Part shown: piece by piece, positions 5,390 through 6,477 of the stretch
Layout: every line of letters starts with the position of its first letter
How positions within the stretch are numbered: position 1 is the first letter of the stretch
DNA from: Phytoactinopolyspora endophytica
GTDB lineage: Bacteria; Actinomycetota; Actinomycetes; Jiangellales; Jiangellaceae
Direction of reading: 5' to 3'
Length of the DNA stretch: 6,477 bases
Assembly: GCF_004138495.1 (NCBI RefSeq)
Contig: NZ_ML142868.1
Span: forward strand, 94,094 to 100,570
Notes under the pieces: model-generated
Told to the model about the DNA's origin: nothing
Seen by the model: the letters and a program-made list of their open reading frames with translations, nothing else
Database searches by the model: none
Made by a program: the position numbers and the translations under genes

Positions 5390-6477
5390 CTATCCCGTGA
5401 CACTGAACGTCGTTTCCGCAAGGATCCGGTAGCCGTCCTCCTCGAACAGGTATGCGACGTAATCACCCGGAGGTGGCGGCCATGTGTCCATACCCGGCCC
5501 TGGTGTATCCGCCGAGAATGTGACGGTTCCGTCGACGACCGGCTCCGTCGGAGTCTGCCCACCGCCCACGTACTGCCAGAACCGTGAGGCGATCGTCCCT
5601 GGGGTCTCGCCCGTCCGGTAGAACCCGACCCAGTCCGTAGCGTTCCCGGACGCGTTCGTGAACGCCGCCGCGATCGGCTCGCCGGACGAGTACGTCTCGG
5701 CGTCCAGGTTCAGCGTCGTCTGCTCGGCCCGGTCCCGCACTGTGATGGTCGTCGATGCCGTGGCGCCGTTGTGGCCATGAAGATTCACCGCGTACTCGCC
5801 GGGGTCGAGCAGGCGGCCTCTACCTATGCCGGCGCTGTCGTCCACGACGACCGTACCCGCCTCGCTCTGGGTCGGCACCACCCGGACCGGCACGCTCGAC
5901 CGTCCAACCTTCGCGACGGTGATCCGGTCCCCACGGGCGGCACCGAGGAAATCGACCTCGATGGGCTCGCCTGGGTAGTAGACCGGCGAGTCGGTGGCCA
6001 CCAGTGGGTCCAGCTCGGCGACGGGCTTCGGGACGACGCCGAGCTCGGACACGACGGCGCGGTGATCCGACGGCCACGGTTCGACGACGATGTCGCTGAT
6101 CGTGGAGTCCTCGCCGACGACAACGCTGTCCCGCGTCGTGGCTGGACCGGCGGCGTAGACGTAGTCGATACGGTCGTGCACCTCGTCGTCGGTCATCGCT
6201 GGTGGCGGGTAGCCGGGTGTCCACGTGTACGCAGGAAACTCGACCTCGTCCGGGTGGGTCTCGCGGAAGGTGTCCCGGAAGCCCAGCTCCTCCAGCCGCG
6301 TGGACACCGGCCACGCGATCTCGTCGCGGAACTCCTCGTCGGACGCTTCGGCCGCCTCCCGCGTCCAGTCAAGGTGACTCGGCACGTTGAGGTCACCGGT
6401 CAAGAAGACCGGAACGCCCTGCTCGGCGAGGCCGGGAAGGATGTCCAGGTGGTCGGCGAGCTCGTCCAGGTGCCGCT
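5390..6477 (-). CDS. Endonuclease/exonuclease/phosphatase (EEP) family protein with two C-terminal beta-sandwich-like domains, 5'-truncated
   Basis: The last 361 codons are present. The frame is open to the window edge, so the start and any signal peptide lie outside. The visible end of the catalytic domain carries EEP motifs in order: FLTGDLNVPSH (about 6375-6406, metal-binding Asp and Asn), RIDYVYAAG (about 6147-6173) and PSDHRAVVSEL (about 6041-6073) with the catalytic Asp-His. The family cleaves phosphodiesters or phosphomonoesters in nucleic acids, lipids or inositides; which one is unknown. About 240 further residues form two domains that look alike (GEPI near the start, DRI/DWV, PGEY/GDY, TTITV/TTFSV at the end). 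The second has the DWVGFY and GDYVAYLFEEDGYR signatures seen at the C-termini of extracellular phosphoesterases. No LPXTG or membrane anchor is seen at the C-terminus (ends FSVTG). It converges on the methyltransferase. Confidence 0.88.
   Translation of the reverse strand, partial: RHLDELADHLDILPGLAEQGVPVFLTGDLNVPSHLDWTREAAEASDEEFRDEIAWPVSTRLEELGFRDTFRETHPDEVEFPAYTWTPGYPPPAMTDDEVHDRIDYVYAAGPATTRDSVVVGEDSTISDIVVEPWPSDHRAVVSELGVVPKPVAELDPLVATDSPVYYPGEPIEVDFLGAARGDRITVAKVGRSSVPVRVVPTQSEAGTVVVDDSAGIGRGRLLDPGEYAVNLHGHNGATASTTITVRDRAEQTTLNLDAETYSSGEPIAAAFTNASGNATDWVGFYRTGETPGTIASRFWQYVGGGQTPTEPVVDGTVTFSADTPGPGMDTWPPPPGDYVAYLFEEDGYRILAETTFSVTG

Noticed and set aside
5009..5587. Plus-strand open frame spanning the end of the methyltransferase and the junction
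   Set aside because: It is an Arg-rich out-of-frame translation that crosses the terminator hairpin and runs antisense into the EEP-family gene.

Overview
The window comes from a high-GC Actinomycetota chromosome. This rests on GC-rich third codon positions, frequent GTG starts, a PPOX-fold enzyme of the F420-dependent class, and a carbohydrate ABC transporter of the type abundant in soil actinomycetes. I cannot name the genus from the sequence alone. There are eight protein-coding genes, two of them cut by the window edges. I see no RNA genes, mobile elements or CRISPR arrays.

Region 1 (1-2709, + strand) is the 3' part of a carbohydrate ABC transporter operon: an extracellular solute-binding protein (5' end missing), a MalF-type permease and a MalG-type permease. 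The two permease genes overlap by the ATGA tetranucleotide. No ATPase or glycosidase gene follows. These importers commonly share an ATPase encoded elsewhere, so this is not necessarily a defect. The sugar cannot be deduced.

Region 2 (2749-4432, - strand) reads, in transcription order, a small F420/FMN-type PPOX-fold oxidoreductase, a seven-helix membrane protein of the CREST/alkaline ceramidase type with a complete set of putative metal ligands, and a lipoprotein. The lipoprotein has a Ser/Pro/Thr/Asp linker encoded by eight 18-bp tandem units. It converges on the sugar operon.

Region 3 (4433-5389) holds a divergent 154-bp promoter region, then a class I SAM-dependent methyltransferase that may be translated from a leaderless mRNA. 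A strong hairpin follows its stop codon and sits between two convergent genes.

Region 4 (5390-6477, - strand) is the C-terminal part of an endonuclease/exonuclease/phosphatase (EEP) family protein that carries two related beta-sandwich-like domains after the catalytic domain.

No clearly new multi-gene system is visible. The items most worth a second look are the bacterial CREST hydrolase candidate beside an F420-type oxidoreductase, the duplicated C-terminal domains of the EEP protein, the repeat-built lipoprotein linker and two candidate leaderless promoters.
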